From Dechloromonas denitrificans (GTDB lineage: Bacteria > Pseudomonadota > Gammaproteobacteria > Burkholderiales > Rhodocyclaceae), in NCBI RefSeq assembly GCF_001551835.1, contig NZ_LODL01000035.1, positions 649,051 through 712,690 on the forward strand: a stretch of DNA of 63,640 bases, read 5' to 3'. Within the stretch, counting starts at the first letter, position 1; the number at the start of each line of letters is the position of its first letter. The notes below the pieces were generated by a model that was not told the DNA's origin, did not search any database, and saw nothing but the letters and a program-made list of their open reading frames with translations. Positions 1 to 8,943 of the stretch are shown in pieces. A program made the translations under genes and the position numbers.

Positions 1-49
1 GAAAGCGGCCCGAAGTTGCTGCAGGGGTTGTGGCGTTCTTTGAGCCGGC

Positions 50-1195
50 TTACTGGGAAATGGTCCAGTCGCCGCCCTTGACTTCCAGCATGCGGAAGGC
101 AGAGAGGTCGAGGCCCATGTGGTCGGTGGCCGACATGTTGAAAGTGCCGCTGGTGCCGACGAAGCCCTTGGTCGCTTCGAGTGCGTCGCGGACCTTGGCC
201 TTGTCAGTGGAATTTGCCCGTTTCATGGCGTCGACCGCCAGCATCAGGCCGTCGTAGGCATAACCGCCAAACGTCGACACATCCTGCTTGTACTGGGCCT
301 TGTAGGCCTTGTCATAGGCGGTGACGATCGGTTTCTGCGGGTCGTTGGCGGCCAGTTTCTCCGGAATCAGCTGGGCCGGCGAGGGCAGGCGGACACCTTC
401 GGCCGCCGGGCCGGCCAGCTTCAGGAATTCGTCGGAAGCGACGCCGTGCGACTGATAGAGCGGCAGCGTGATGCCCAGTTGCTTGTAGTTCTTGGTGACG
501 ATGGCCGGGCCCTGGCCGAGACCGAAGACGAAGACGGCCTGGACGCCGGCGGTGTTCTTGATCTTGGTCAGTTGCGGGCTGATGTCGGTGTCCTTGGGGC
601 CGTAGGTTTCGTTGGCAACCAGCGTGACGCCGTACTTGCCGGCAACCGCCTCGGTTTCCTTCTTGCCGGACTGGCCGAAACCGGAGGTTTCGGAAAGCAG
701 CGCCACCTTGCTGATACCGCGCTTCTTCATGTCCTCGAATACCTTTTCGGCGGCCATGCGGTCAGTGTGCGGCGTCTTGAAGACGAACTTCTTGACCGGC
801 TCGACGATGACGACCGCGCCGGCCAGCGAGATGAAGGGCGTGCCGGACTTCTCGGCCAGCGGCACCATCGACATTGTGGCGCCGGTGGTGGTGCCGCCGA
901 CCAGGATATCGACCTTGTCGTCGTCGATCAGGCGCTTGGCGAAGCCGTTGGCCTTGTTGGCATCGCTGCCGTCGTCGTAATGGACCAGTTGCAACTGGCG
1001 ACCGAGGACGCCGCCCTTCTTGTTGAGGTCGTCGACATACATCTGCAGCGTCTTCAGTTCCGGGTCGCCGAGGAAGGCGGCCGGGCCGGTGACGGACAGC
1101 ACGGAACCGATCTTGATCGGCTCGGCAGCAATGGCAGCAAAGGCGCCGACGACCAGGGCGGCACCGGCAACGAGCTTCTTCATTGTGTGTTTCAT
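50..1195 (-). CDS. Branched-chain-amino-acid-type ABC transporter substrate-binding protein
   Basis: This 381-aa periplasmic solute-binding protein has an N-terminal signal peptide (positively charged start, hydrophobic stretch ending in AIAA around residue 24) and a Peripla_BP_6/LivK-like body. The start at 1195 follows a strong GGAGGAGAC ribosome site about 7 nt upstream; a second Met four codons in is possible. It is the last gene of the leftward paa block, and the matching permease and ATPase genes (livHMGF) lie in the divergent rightward block at 11-15 kb. I infer that it binds an aromatic acid such as phenylacetate for that transporter. Family assignment is firm; the ligand is a guess. 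Confidence 0.88.
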   Translation of the reverse strand: MKHTMKKLVAGAALVVGAFAAIAAEPIKIGSVLSVTGPAAFLGDPELKTLQMYVDDLNKKGGVLGRQLQLVHYDDGSDANKANGFAKRLIDDDKVDILVGGTTTGATMSMVPLAEKSGTPFISLAGAVVIVEPVKKFVFKTPHTDRMAAEKVFEDMKKRGISKVALLSETSGFGQSGKKETEAVAGKYGVTLVANETYGPKDTDISPQLTKIKNTAGVQAVFVFGLGQGPAIVTKNYKQLGITLPLYQSHGVASDEFLKLAGPAAEGVRLPSPAQLIPEKLAANDPQKPIVTAYDKAYKAQYKQDVSTFGGYAYDGLMLAVDAMKRANSTDKAKVRDALEATKGFVGTSGTFNMSATDHMGLDLSAFRMLEVKGGDWTISQ

Positions 1196-1254
1196 GGGTT
1201 TGTCTCCTCCACGGGGTTGTTGTCTGTTACTGCGGTAAAACTTGTTGTGTTTCA

Positions 1255-1281
1255 GTCATTCCCGGTCAAGCCGGGAATGAC
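1255..1281. repeat. Short intergenic palindrome (copy 1)
   Basis: GTCATTCCCGG and CCGGGAATGAC form perfect 11-bp arms around TCAAG. This is a half-size member of the palindrome family also seen at 2519, 6800, 9986, 59499 and 62656. It lies between the thiolase gene and the binding-protein gene, so it may also stabilise or end transcripts. Confidence 0.8.
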
Positions 1282-1290
1282 GCCGGTACG

Positions 1291-2496
1291 TCAAATACGC
1301 TCGATCACCATGGCGATGCCTTGCCCGACACCGATACACATGGTGCACAGGGCGTAGCGGCCGCCACGGCGTTTGAGTTCATAGGCGGCGGTGGTCACCA
1401 GCCGGGCGCCGCTCATGCCGAGCGGGTGGCCGAGGGCGATAGCGCCGCCGTTGGGATTCACGTGTGCCGCGTCGTCGGCCAGGCCGAGATCGCGCAGCAC
1501 GGCCAGCGCCTGCGCGGCGAAGGCTTCGTTGAGTTCGATGACGTCCATGTCGGCCAGGGTCAGGCCGGTCTGGGCCAGCACCTTGCGGACGGCGGGGGCG
1601 GGGCCGAAACCCATGATGCGCGGTGCGACGCCGGCCGTCGCCATGCCGACGACGCGGGCCAGCGGCTTGAGGCCATACTGGCCGGCGGCCGCTTCCGAGG
1701 CGATGAGCAGGGCGCAGGCGCCGTCATTGACGCCGGAAGCGTTGCCGGCCGTGACCGTGAGATCCGGGCCATTGACCCCTTTCAACTTGGCCAGTTGTTC
1801 CAGCGTCGTTTCCGGGCGTGGATGCTCGTCGGTGGTGACGACTTTCGGCTCGCCCTTCTTCTGGGCGATGACTACCGGCACCAGTTCGTCGGCAAAGCGG
1901 CCGGCGGCATTCGCGGCGCCCCAGCGCTGCTGCGAACGGACGGCGAAGGCATCCTGGTCGGCCCGGTTGATCTTGAACTCTTCGGCGACGTTGTCGGCTG
2001 TCTGCGGCATCGAATGCGTGTCGTAGAGCTTCTTCATCAGCGGATTGGCGAAGCGCCAGCCGATGGTCGTGTCGTAGATCGCGGCGCTGCGCGAGAAGGC
2101 GGATTCGGCCTTGCCCATGACGAACGGGGCGCGCGACATGCTTTCGACGCCGCCGGCGATCATCAGCCGGGTTTCGCCGGCCTTGATCGAACGGGCGGCG
2201 AGGCCGACTGCATCCATGCCGGAACCGCACAGGCGGTTGACCGTGGTGCCCGGCACCTCGATCGGCAGGCCGGCCAACAGGCCGGACATGCGGGCGACGT
2301 TGCGGTTGTCTTCGCCGGCCTGGTTGGCGCAGCCGTAGATGATGTCGTCGACGGCCGTCCAGTCGACCTGCGGGTTGCGTTCCATCAGCGCCTTAAGCGG
2401 GATGGCGCCGAGGTCGTCGGCACGCACGCCGCTCAGGGCACCGCCGTAGCGGCCGATCGGGGTACGGATGGCGTCGCAGATAAAGGCTTGAGTCAT
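1291..2496 (-). CDS. paaJ: 3-Oxoadipyl-CoA/acetyl-CoA thiolase
   Basis: This 401-aa thiolase has the usual length for PaaJ/PcaF. The acyl-accepting cysteine lies in [11 protein letters not shown] (about residue 90), the histidine motif in [11 protein letters not shown], and the second active-site cysteine in [10 protein letters not shown] near the C terminus. It should cleave 3-oxoadipyl-CoA to succinyl-CoA and acetyl-CoA, the last step of the phenylacetyl-CoA pathway. It sits downstream of paaK in a leftward block. PcaF from the beta-ketoadipate pathway is nearly indistinguishable; the paa context favours PaaJ. Confidence 0.9.
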   Translation of the reverse strand: MTQAFICDAIRTPIGRYGGALSGVRADDLGAIPLKALMERNPQVDWTAVDDIIYGCANQAGEDNRNVARMSGLLAGLPIEVPGTTVNRLCGSGMDAVGLAARSIKAGETRLMIAGGVESMSRAPFVMGKAESAFSRSAAIYDTTIGWRFANPLMKKLYDTHSMPQTADNVAEEFKINRADQDAFAVRSQQRWGAANAAGRFADELVPVVIAQKKGEPKVVTTDEHPRPETTLEQLAKLKGVNGPDLTVTAGNASGVNDGACALLIASEAAAGQYGLKPLARVVGMATAGVAPRIMGFGPAPAVRKVLAQTGLTLADMDVIELNEAFAAQALAVLRDLGLADDAAHVNPNGGAIALGHPLGMSGARLVTTAAYELKRRGGRYALCTMCIGVGQGIAMVIERI

Positions 2497-2518
2497 GAAA
2501 ATCCTTTCAGCTTTTGAC

Positions 2519-2609
2519 GGTCATCCCCGCGCAGGCGGGGATCCAGCGTCCTTTCTGGGTTCCCGCCTGCGCCCCGAAGGAAGTGCCCTTGGGGTACGCG
2601 GGAACGACG
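2519..2609. repeat. Composite intergenic palindrome with nested insert (copy 2)
   Basis: Opposed gtcatccccgc...gcgggg and ...gcgggaacgac arms enclose an inner module, gccccgaaggaagtgccctt. The same inner module appears inverted in the copy at 6800-6886. It lies between paaK and the thiolase gene. Confidence 0.75.
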
Positions 2610-2624
2610 GCAAATAGGGTGTTC

Positions 2625-3950
2625 TCAGTCGCGCTTCGGGCGTTCGTCCAGCACACGCTTGGCCTTGCCGACCTGGGTGCGCGGGATGGCGTCGAATTCC
2701 ATCACGGTGATCTTGGTCGACACGCCGATGATGGTCTTGATGCGGTGCTGCAGTTCCTTGGAAATGGCCTGGATTTCGACCGGCGCCAGCTTGCCGGACA
2801 GTTCGCGCTGGACTTCGCAGCGCACTTCCAGGTTGTCCATGTGCCCGTCGCGGGTGACGACGACCTGGTAATTGCCGGCCAGGCGGGCGTCGCGCAGGAT
2901 CTGTTCCTCGATTTGGGTCGGGAAGACGTTCACGCCACGGATGATCAACATGTCGTCGGAACGGCCGGTCAGCTTGCCGATGCGGCGGAAGGAGCGGGCA
3001 GTCGGCGGCAGCAGGCGGGTCAGGTCGCGGGTGCGGTAGCGGATGACCGGGAAGGCTTCCTTGGTCAGCGAGGTGAATACCAGTTCGCCTTCGGAACCGT
3101 CGGGCAGCACTTCGCCGGTTTCCGGGTCGATGATTTCCGGGTAGAAATGGTCTTCCCAGATCACCGGGCCGTCCTTGGTCTCGATGCATTCACAGGCGAC
3201 ACCGGGGCCCATGACTTCGGTCAGGCCGTAGATGTCGATGGCGTCGATGCCGAGCTTCTTCTCGATCTCGTGGCGCATGCCTTCTCCCCAGGGCTCGGCG
3301 CCGAAGATGCCGACCTTCAGCGAGATTTCCTCGGGCTTGATGCCCAGGCGTTCGAATTCCTCGGCGATCACCAGCGAGTAGGACGGCGTGACCATGATGA
3401 TTTCCGGCTTGAAGTCCATGATCTGCTGGACCTGCTTCTCGGTCTGGCCGCCGGACATCGGCACGGCGATGCAGCCGGCGCGCTCGGCGCCGTAGTGGGC
3501 GCCGAGGCCGCCGGTGAACATGCCGTAACCGTAGGCGACATGGACCATGTCACCGGCCCGGCCGCCGGCGGCGCGGATCGAGCGGGCGACGACATTGGCC
3601 CAATTGTCGAGGTCGTTCTTGGTGTAGCCGACGACCACCGACTTGCCGGTCGTGCCGGACGAAGCATGCAGGCGGGCCAGCTTGTTGCGCGGCACGGCGA
3701 ACAGGCCGAACGGGTAGTTGTCGCGCAGGTCGAGCTTGGTCATGAACGGGAACTTGCTCAGATCGCTCAGCGTCTTCAGGTCGTCCGGGTGCACGCCCTT
3801 GGCTTCGCACTTCTTGCGGTACGGCTCGACGTTGTCGTAGGTGTGGCGCACCGACCACTTCAGGCGCTCCAGTTGCAGCGCCGAAATCTCGTCGCGGCTG
3901 GCCGTTTCGATCGGCTCGAGGTCGCCGGGCAGGGGTTTTTTGACGGTCAT
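2625..3950 (-). CDS. paaK: Phenylacetate-CoA ligase
   Basis: This 441-aa member of the AMP-forming acyl-CoA synthetase family has the length typical of PaaK. The phosphate-binding loop is SSGTTGKS (around residue 95), with an adenylate-forming YGLTE motif further on and a C-terminal lid domain containing the RSDDM turn. It activates phenylacetate with ATP and CoA in the cytoplasm, committing it to the CoA-ester pathway. Its neighbours paaI, paaH and paaG support this. The start at 3950 is preceded by GGAGACA-like purines. Activity on 4-hydroxyphenylacetate is possible. Confidence 0.95.
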   Translation of the reverse strand: MTVKKPLPGDLEPIETASRDEISALQLERLKWSVRHTYDNVEPYRKKCEAKGVHPDDLKTLSDLSKFPFMTKLDLRDNYPFGLFAVPRNKLARLHASSGTTGKSVVVGYTKNDLDNWANVVARSIRAAGGRAGDMVHVAYGYGMFTGGLGAHYGAERAGCIAVPMSGGQTEKQVQQIMDFKPEIIMVTPSYSLVIAEEFERLGIKPEEISLKVGIFGAEPWGEGMRHEIEKKLGIDAIDIYGLTEVMGPGVACECIETKDGPVIWEDHFYPEIIDPETGEVLPDGSEGELVFTSLTKEAFPVIRYRTRDLTRLLPPTARSFRRIGKLTGRSDDMLIIRGVNVFPTQIEEQILRDARLAGNYQVVVTRDGHMDNLEVRCEVQRELSGKLAPVEIQAISKELQHRIKTIIGVSTKITVMEFDAIPRTQVGKAKRVLDERPKRD

Positions 3951-3979
3951 GGTTGTCTCCTCTGTTATGTCTGGTCGGC

Positions 3980-4444
3980 TCAGTCGGCCTGTTGCAGGCC
4001 GGCGATCACTTCGCCGCTGATGCGATAGCTCTTGCCCCGGAAGAGGGCGATGGTCTTGCCGTGCGTCGTGCGCACGGTGATGTCATAGACGCCGGTGCGC
4101 CCGGCCGCCGATTGCTCGACGGCTTCGGCTTCCAGCGTTTCGCCTTCCTTGGCCGGAGCCAGGAAATCGATGTGGCAGGCCGAGGCGACGGTGGTCTTGT
4201 TGTAGCTGTTGCAGGCGTAGGCGAAAGCGGTGTCGGCCAGGCTGAAGATCATGCCGCCGTGGCAGATGTGGTGGCCGTTGACCATGTCGCCGCGGACCAC
4301 CATGGTGAGCAGCGAGGCGCCGGGCTGGACGCGAACGATTTTGATACCGAGCGCCTGGGCGGCACGGTCGCGGGAAAACATCGCTTCGGCGGTGGCTTCG
4401 GCCAGGGCTTGTGCCTCGGCCGGGTTGAGCTTGTGTTCAGTCAT
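3980..4444 (-). CDS. paaI: Phenylacetyl-CoA pathway thioesterase PaaI
   Basis: This 154-aa hotdog-fold thioesterase has the conserved HGGMIFSLADTAFA helix region, which carries the catalytic Asp in known PaaI proteins. It probably rescues CoA by hydrolysing dead-end ring-hydroxylated phenylacetyl-CoA esters. Its start codon lies inside the 3' end of paaH (8-nt overlap), so the two are translationally coupled. Confidence 0.93.
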   Translation of the reverse strand: MTEHKLNPAEAQALAEATAEAMFSRDRAAQALGIKIVRVQPGASLLTMVVRGDMVNGHHICHGGMIFSLADTAFAYACNSYNKTTVASACHIDFLAPAKEGETLEAEAVEQSAAGRTGVYDITVRTTHGKTIALFRGKSYRISGEVIAGLQQAD

Positions 4445-5966
4445 GGATCTTCCTTCCGGCGCAGACGGCGCGCTGGATCAGCGGCGAAATGCGGTAGCGG
4501 TCCTCGCCGTAGCTGGTGCCGAGATTGGCCAGCACGTCGCGGATGGCGGCGACGCCGACGGCATCGGCCCAGGCCAGCGGCCCCTGCGGATAATTGACGC
4601 CGAGACGCATTGCCGAATCGGCGGCGCTTTCCGAGCAGACGCCCTGGTTAACCGCATCGGCCGCTTCGTTGGCCAGCATGGCGACGGTGCGCATGACGGC
4701 CAGGCCGGGAATGTCGAGGAAGCGGGAGACAGCGTAACCGGCTGCCTGCAACAGGCCGACGGCGGCCGAAATGGCAGCGGCTTCGCACTGTTCGGCGGCG
4801 GCGATGGCAAGGCGGCTGGCCTTGCCGTAGTCGAGGGCGAGGTCGATCAGCACGGTATTGGCGACACCGGTTTCAGCGGCGCGTTGCGTCGCGCTGCGGC
4901 CATCGGTGACGTAAAGCGCGGCGCGACCGATTTCGGCGATGCGGCCATCGGTGTCCGGGGCGCGGCTGAAGGAGAGGCTGCTCAGTTGCAGGCGCTCGAT
5001 AAGGCATTCCGCTGCGGTCGACTCGCCAAAAACGGTGATTTTGCCGGCCGGCGTTTGCGGCGCTTCGCTTTGCGGCTCGGGCTGGACGGCGCCTTCGCGG
5101 TAGTCGTAGAAGCCGCGGCCCGTCTTCTTGCCGTAGAAGCCGGCATCGACCAGTTCCTGCTGGAGCAGCGAGGGCAGGAAGCGCTGGTCGTTGTAGAAGG
5201 CGCGCCAGACAGAATTGGTCACGGCGAAATTGACGTCGTGGCCGATCATGTCCATCAGTTCGAACGGCCCCATGCGGAAACCGCCGGCCTCGCACATGAC
5301 GGCGTCGATGGTGGCGTAGTCGGCGGCGCCTTCCTGGGCCAGGCGCAGCGCTTCGGCGTAATAAGGGCGGGCGACGCGATTGACGATGAAGCCGGGCGTC
5401 GACTTGGCATGGACCGGGGTCTTGCCCCAGGCGGCGGCGGTGGCGAACAGGGTGTCGGCGACGGCCTTGTCGGTGGCGAGGCCGGAAACGATCTCGACCA
5501 GCGCCATCAGCGGTGCCGGGTTGAAGAAATGCAGGCCGGCCAGGCGTTCGGGGCGCTGCAATTTGGCGCCGATGGCGGTCACCGAAATCGACGAGGTGTT
5601 GGTGCCGAAAATACAGTCGGCACTGACGATGGCTTCGAGATCGCTGTACAGCGTCTGCTTGGCTTCGAGATTTTCGACGATGGCTTCGACGACCAGCGAG
5701 GCATCGGCCAGGTCGGCCAGGCTTTGCGCGGCGACTAGGCGGGTGCCGGCGGCCAGCGCCGCTTCGGTACTGAGCTTGCCTTTGTCGGCGAGCTTGGCGA
5801 ATTGGGCGCGAATGCCGTGGATGGCCTGTTCGGCGGCACCGGGCCGGTTGTCGAGCAGCTTGACCATGTGGCCGGCGGCCGCCGCGATCTGGGCGATGCC
5901 GGCCCCCATGGCGCCGGTACCGACGACGGCGACGATGGCCTGTTGGGGCAGGGGTGGATGACTCAC
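4437..5966 (-). CDS. paaH: 3-Hydroxyacyl-CoA (3-hydroxyadipyl-CoA) dehydrogenase
   Basis: I chose a GTG start at 5966 because the NAD-binding Rossmann motif (VVGTGAMGAGIAQ) begins about 15 residues later and the frame further upstream runs into paaG. The product is 509 aa: an N-terminal NAD-binding domain, a first C-terminal dehydrogenase domain (NTSSISVTAI, FFNPAPLMALVEIV) and a second repeat of that domain at the C terminus, as in PaaH/PaaC proteins. It oxidises 3-hydroxyadipyl-CoA to 3-oxoadipyl-CoA. paaG stops 4 bp upstream and paaI overlaps it downstream. Confidence 0.93.
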   Translation of the reverse strand: MSHPPLPQQAIVAVVGTGAMGAGIAQIAAAAGHMVKLLDNRPGAAEQAIHGIRAQFAKLADKGKLSTEAALAAGTRLVAAQSLADLADASLVVEAIVENLEAKQTLYSDLEAIVSADCIFGTNTSSISVTAIGAKLQRPERLAGLHFFNPAPLMALVEIVSGLATDKAVADTLFATAAAWGKTPVHAKSTPGFIVNRVARPYYAEALRLAQEGAADYATIDAVMCEAGGFRMGPFELMDMIGHDVNFAVTNSVWRAFYNDQRFLPSLLQQELVDAGFYGKKTGRGFYDYREGAVQPEPQSEAPQTPAGKITVFGESTAAECLIERLQLSSLSFSRAPDTDGRIAEIGRAALYVTDGRSATQRAAETGVANTVLIDLALDYGKASRLAIAAAEQCEAAAISAAVGLLQAAGYAVSRFLDIPGLAVMRTVAMLANEAADAVNQGVCSESAADSAMRLGVNYPQGPLAWADAVGVAAIRDVLANLGTSYGEDRYRISPLIQRAVCAGRKIHD

Positions 5967-5970
5967 GCGT

Positions 5971-6765
5971 TCACTCTCCGGTGAAATTCGGCGCACGCTT
6001 GGCCATGAAGGCGGCCACGCCCTCGGCGTAATCCGGGCTCCAGCCCAGCTCGCGCATGAAGCCGCCTTCCATCGACAATTGCTGTTCCAGCGTGTGGCCG
6101 GGGGCGGCGTGCATGGCCTGGCGGGTGCGGACCAAGGCCTTGGTCGGGGCGGTGGAAAGTTGCTTGGCCAGCGCGTCGACCGCAGCAGCGAATTCGGCAT
6201 CCTCGACGCATTGCCAGATCAGGCCCCAGTCGGCGGCCTTCTCGGCCGACAGCTTGTCGGCCAGCAGGGCGAGGCCCATGGCGCGGGCCATGCCGACGCG
6301 TTGCGGCAGGAACCAGGTGCCGCCGGTATCCGGAATCAGGCCGATCTTGCTGAAGGCTTGCAGGAAGGAGGCGGATTTGGTGGCGACGACCAGGTCGCAG
6401 GCCAGCGCGACCGAGGCGCCGGCGCCGGCGGCGATGCCATTGACGGCGGCGATGGTCGGCACGCGCAGGTTCTGCAGGCGGAGTACGAGCGGCTTGTAGT
6501 TGGCTTCGACGACATTGCCGATATCCGGCATCTTGCCGTCCACCATCTGCATGGCCCGGTCGGCGAGGTCCTGGCCGGCGCAGAAGGCGCGGCCGGCGCC
6601 GCTGAGGACCAGGACGCGGATGTTCTTGTTGTCCTGGATATGGTCGAGGGCGACACGCAGCTCGGCGTGCATCTCGGTATTGAAGCTGTTCAGCTTGTCC
6701 GGACGGTTCAGGGTCAGGCGGGCGATGCCGGCGTCGACAGTGAAGGTGATGGTTTCAAAGTTCAT
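5971..6765 (-). CDS. paaG: 2-(1,2-Epoxy-1,2-dihydrophenyl)acetyl-CoA isomerase
   Basis: This 264-aa crotonase-fold protein has the FCAGQDL oxyanion-hole segment near residue 62 and AVNGIAAGAGASVALACDL near residue 110. The length fits PaaG, which isomerises the ring epoxide to the oxepin and also shifts double bonds later in the pathway. No separate paaF hydratase is in the window, so assignment to PaaG over PaaF rests on similarity and order. It is followed closely by paaH. Confidence 0.88.
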   Translation of the reverse strand: MNFETITFTVDAGIARLTLNRPDKLNSFNTEMHAELRVALDHIQDNKNIRVLVLSGAGRAFCAGQDLADRAMQMVDGKMPDIGNVVEANYKPLVLRLQNLRVPTIAAVNGIAAGAGASVALACDLVVATKSASFLQAFSKIGLIPDTGGTWFLPQRVGMARAMGLALLADKLSAEKAADWGLIWQCVEDAEFAAAVDALAKQLSTAPTKALVRTRQAMHAAPGHTLEQQLSMEGGFMRELGWSPDYAEGVAAFMAKRAPNFTGE

Positions 6766-6799
6766 CGTTAGCTTTCTTCATGACATTGCAACTCGGATC

Positions 6800-6886
6800 G
6801 TCGTCCCCGCGTAGGCGGGGACCCAGAGGTTTCTGGATTCCCGCACCCCAAGGGTACTTCCTTCGGGGCGCCTGCGCGGGAATGAC
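6800..6886. repeat. Composite intergenic palindrome with nested insert (copy 3)
   Basis: Outer arms gtcgtccccgcg...gcgggaatgac enclose accccaagggtacttccttc, the inverted counterpart of the insert in copy 2. It separates paaN from paaG. Confidence 0.75.
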
Positions 6887-6897
6887 GGCGTCAGAGG

Positions 6898-8565
6898 TCA
6901 TACGTGGTAGCGGCGCTGCACAACACAGAAGCGGTTGGCGACAAAGGCAGCGTCGGCGTAGGAGGCGTTGGCGGCCGGGTTGCCGCCGGTGCCGTGGTAG
7001 TCGGAGTAGGCGGCCGACTGATTGACGAAGACGCCACCGGTCAGGTTGATCGACAGGGCGACCTTGGAACGCATGGTGGCGGCAGTCATCGCGTCGAGCA
7101 CGTCGGCCTTGGTCGAGTAGATGCCGGCGGTCAACGCGCCGTGGGTGGCAATAATGCGCTCGGACAGCGCGATGGCGGCGGCGGTGTCGGCCACCTTGAC
7201 GATGAAGCTGATCGGGCCGAAGCGCTCTTCCATATAGGCCTTCTCGTCGGCGGCATCGCAGGCGAGCAGGACCGGGGTGCGCACTTCCGATTTCGGGAAG
7301 TCCGGGTTGTCGAGTTTGGTCGAGGCGAGGATGACCTTGCCCAGTGCGCCGCTATCGGCCTCGTTGATGCGCTTCAGCGTATCGGCCGACTGCACGGCGC
7401 CGAGCACGGCGAGGGCGACTTCCGGCTTGCTCAGGAAGCCGGAGACGGCGCGGGCCAGGTCGGCGCAGACGTCGTCGTAGGACTTGTGACCGTCTTCCGT
7501 CTCGATGCCGCCGGCCGGCACGAAGATGGCCTGCGAGGTGGTGCACATCTGGCCAGAGTACAGCGACAGCGTGAAGGCCAGGTTGCGCAGCATCGGCTTG
7601 TAGGCGTCGGTCGAGTCGATGACGATGTTGTTCACGCCAGCCAACTCGGCATAGACGCGGGCCTGGCGGCAATTGTCGATCAGCCACTGGCCGAAGACGT
7701 TGCCGCCGGTGAAGTCGATCGATTTGACGGCCGGGTGGGTGACCAGCTTTTGCGTCGTTTCGCGCTTGTCGGCGACGCACAGCGTGACCAGATTGGGATC
7801 GATGCCGTTTTCGGCGAGCACGGTGCGGATGGTGCGGACGGTGATCGCCGCCGGCAGGATGGCATTGCTGTGCGGTTTGACGATCACGGCGTTGCCGGTG
7901 GCGAGCGCGGCGAACAGGCCGGGGTAGGTGTTCCAGGTCGGGAAGGTGCCGCAGCCGACGACGACGCCGACGCCGTGGCCGACCAGTTCGAAGTGCTTCT
8001 TCATGACCAGCGGCGGGTTCTTGCCCTGCGGCTTTTCCCAGGTCGTTTCGCCGGGCACGAACTTCATTTCACGATAGGCGTAGGCGACGGCTTCGAGGCC
8101 GCGGTCCTGGGCGTGCGGCGCACCGGCCTGGAAAGCCATCATCCAACCCTGGCCGGTAGTCATCATCACCGAATGGGCCAGTTCGAAGCTCTGTTTGTTC
8201 AGGCGATCGAGAATTTCCAGGCAGATGCCGGTGCGGCCTTCGCTGCCGGCCTTCTGCCAGCCGGTCATTGCCTGCTGGCCGGCGGCGATCAGCGCTTCAT
8301 GATCGCAGACCGGGTATTGCACATTGAGCTCGATGCCGTAGGGCGACTGTTCACCGCCCAGCCAGCCGGTCAGGCCGGGCTGATTCAGTGCGAACTGCCG
8401 GCCGAGATGGGCATCGAACGCTTGCTTGCCATCTTCGGCAGCGGTTTCGCCGTAAGTCTTCGGGCTGGGCATCTCGTTATAGGCCGACCAGTAACCACGG
8501 GTGTGGATGGCATTGAGGGCGCCGTCGAGCGTGGCGCGGTGCTTTTCGAGTAGTTGAACGGACAT
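6898..8565 (-). CDS. paaN: Phenylacetic acid degradation protein PaaN (aldehyde dehydrogenase family)
   Basis: This 555-aa protein has an aldehyde dehydrogenase fold, with the candidate catalytic cysteine in SGQMCTTSQAI and the adenine-nucleotide region in FTGGNVFGQWL. I chose the Met at 8565 because GGAG lies 7 nt upstream and known PaaN proteins begin with the same MSVQL-like sequence. PaaN lacks the MaoC hydratase half of PaaZ; its exact step is not settled in the literature, though ring-opened semialdehyde oxidation is likely. It leads the leftward operon and has a good promoter at 8629-8657. Confidence 0.9.
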   Translation of the reverse strand: MSVQLLEKHRATLDGALNAIHTRGYWSAYNEMPSPKTYGETAAEDGKQAFDAHLGRQFALNQPGLTGWLGGEQSPYGIELNVQYPVCDHEALIAAGQQAMTGWQKAGSEGRTGICLEILDRLNKQSFELAHSVMMTTGQGWMMAFQAGAPHAQDRGLEAVAYAYREMKFVPGETTWEKPQGKNPPLVMKKHFELVGHGVGVVVGCGTFPTWNTYPGLFAALATGNAVIVKPHSNAILPAAITVRTIRTVLAENGIDPNLVTLCVADKRETTQKLVTHPAVKSIDFTGGNVFGQWLIDNCRQARVYAELAGVNNIVIDSTDAYKPMLRNLAFTLSLYSGQMCTTSQAIFVPAGGIETEDGHKSYDDVCADLARAVSGFLSKPEVALAVLGAVQSADTLKRINEADSGALGKVILASTKLDNPDFPKSEVRTPVLLACDAADEKAYMEERFGPISFIVKVADTAAAIALSERIIATHGALTAGIYSTKADVLDAMTAATMRSKVALSINLTGGVFVNQSAAYSDYHGTGGNPAANASYADAAFVANRFCVVQRRYHV

Positions 8566-8628
8566 CGGTATCTCCATGGAGGCGTTGTTCTTTGTCAGGT
8601 GTGCGCCGGGCAGCACCAATCTACTTGC

Positions 8629-8657
8629 ACGATACGAACTAAGTTTATTTTTGTCAA
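8629..8657 (-). promoter_or_regulatory. Sigma-70-like promoter for the paaN operon with ACGATAC-type operator
   Basis: Read leftward, TTGACA (complement of 8652-8657), a 17-bp spacer and TATCGT (complement of 8629-8634) form a near-consensus promoter. The -10 hexamer is part of ACGATAC (8629-8635), which recurs inverted as GTATCGT at 8664-8670 and directly at 8819-8825. A repressor binding these repeats would block the promoter. The wider region 8566-8943 is very AT-rich and contains no convincing gene. Confidence 0.55.
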
Positions 8658-8818
8658 ACAAAAGTATCGTAAAAAATGCACCGTTTTTGTATTCCGTTTA
8701 GAGAAAAAGATTACGAAGAAATATAATTTATACAAAAAAACAAATAGATACAAATTTTAAATTTGATGTGTTGTTTGGGTATTCTGAAATGAGGAATTTG
8801 TTCCCGATGAGATTTTTA

Positions 8819-8865
8819 ACGATACGATACAAAAAATGTTGACACATCGTACTCATTGGTATCAT
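8819..8865 (+). promoter_or_regulatory. Promoter/operator region for the diiron-oxygenase operon
   Basis: ACGATACGATAC (8819-8830) is followed by a perfect TTGACA (8839-8844). Candidate -10 elements are TATCAT at 8860 (15-bp spacing) or CATTAT at 8863 (18-bp spacing). A further CATCGTAC lies inside the spacer. Sharing of the ACGATAC word with the divergent paaN promoter suggests one regulator controls both directions; no regulator gene is present in this block. Confidence 0.5.
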
Positions 8866-8943
8866 TATTCAACCAACGCCACACGCCCTGTCGGGTGGCA
8901 GATCAACCTGATGATTAAATTCCTACCTAGAGGAGACAGAGAG

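Noticed and set aside
6904..8553. Rightward 549-codon open frame opposite paaN
   Set aside because: Antisense shadow; paaN on the other strand has aldehyde dehydrogenase motifs and a good start.
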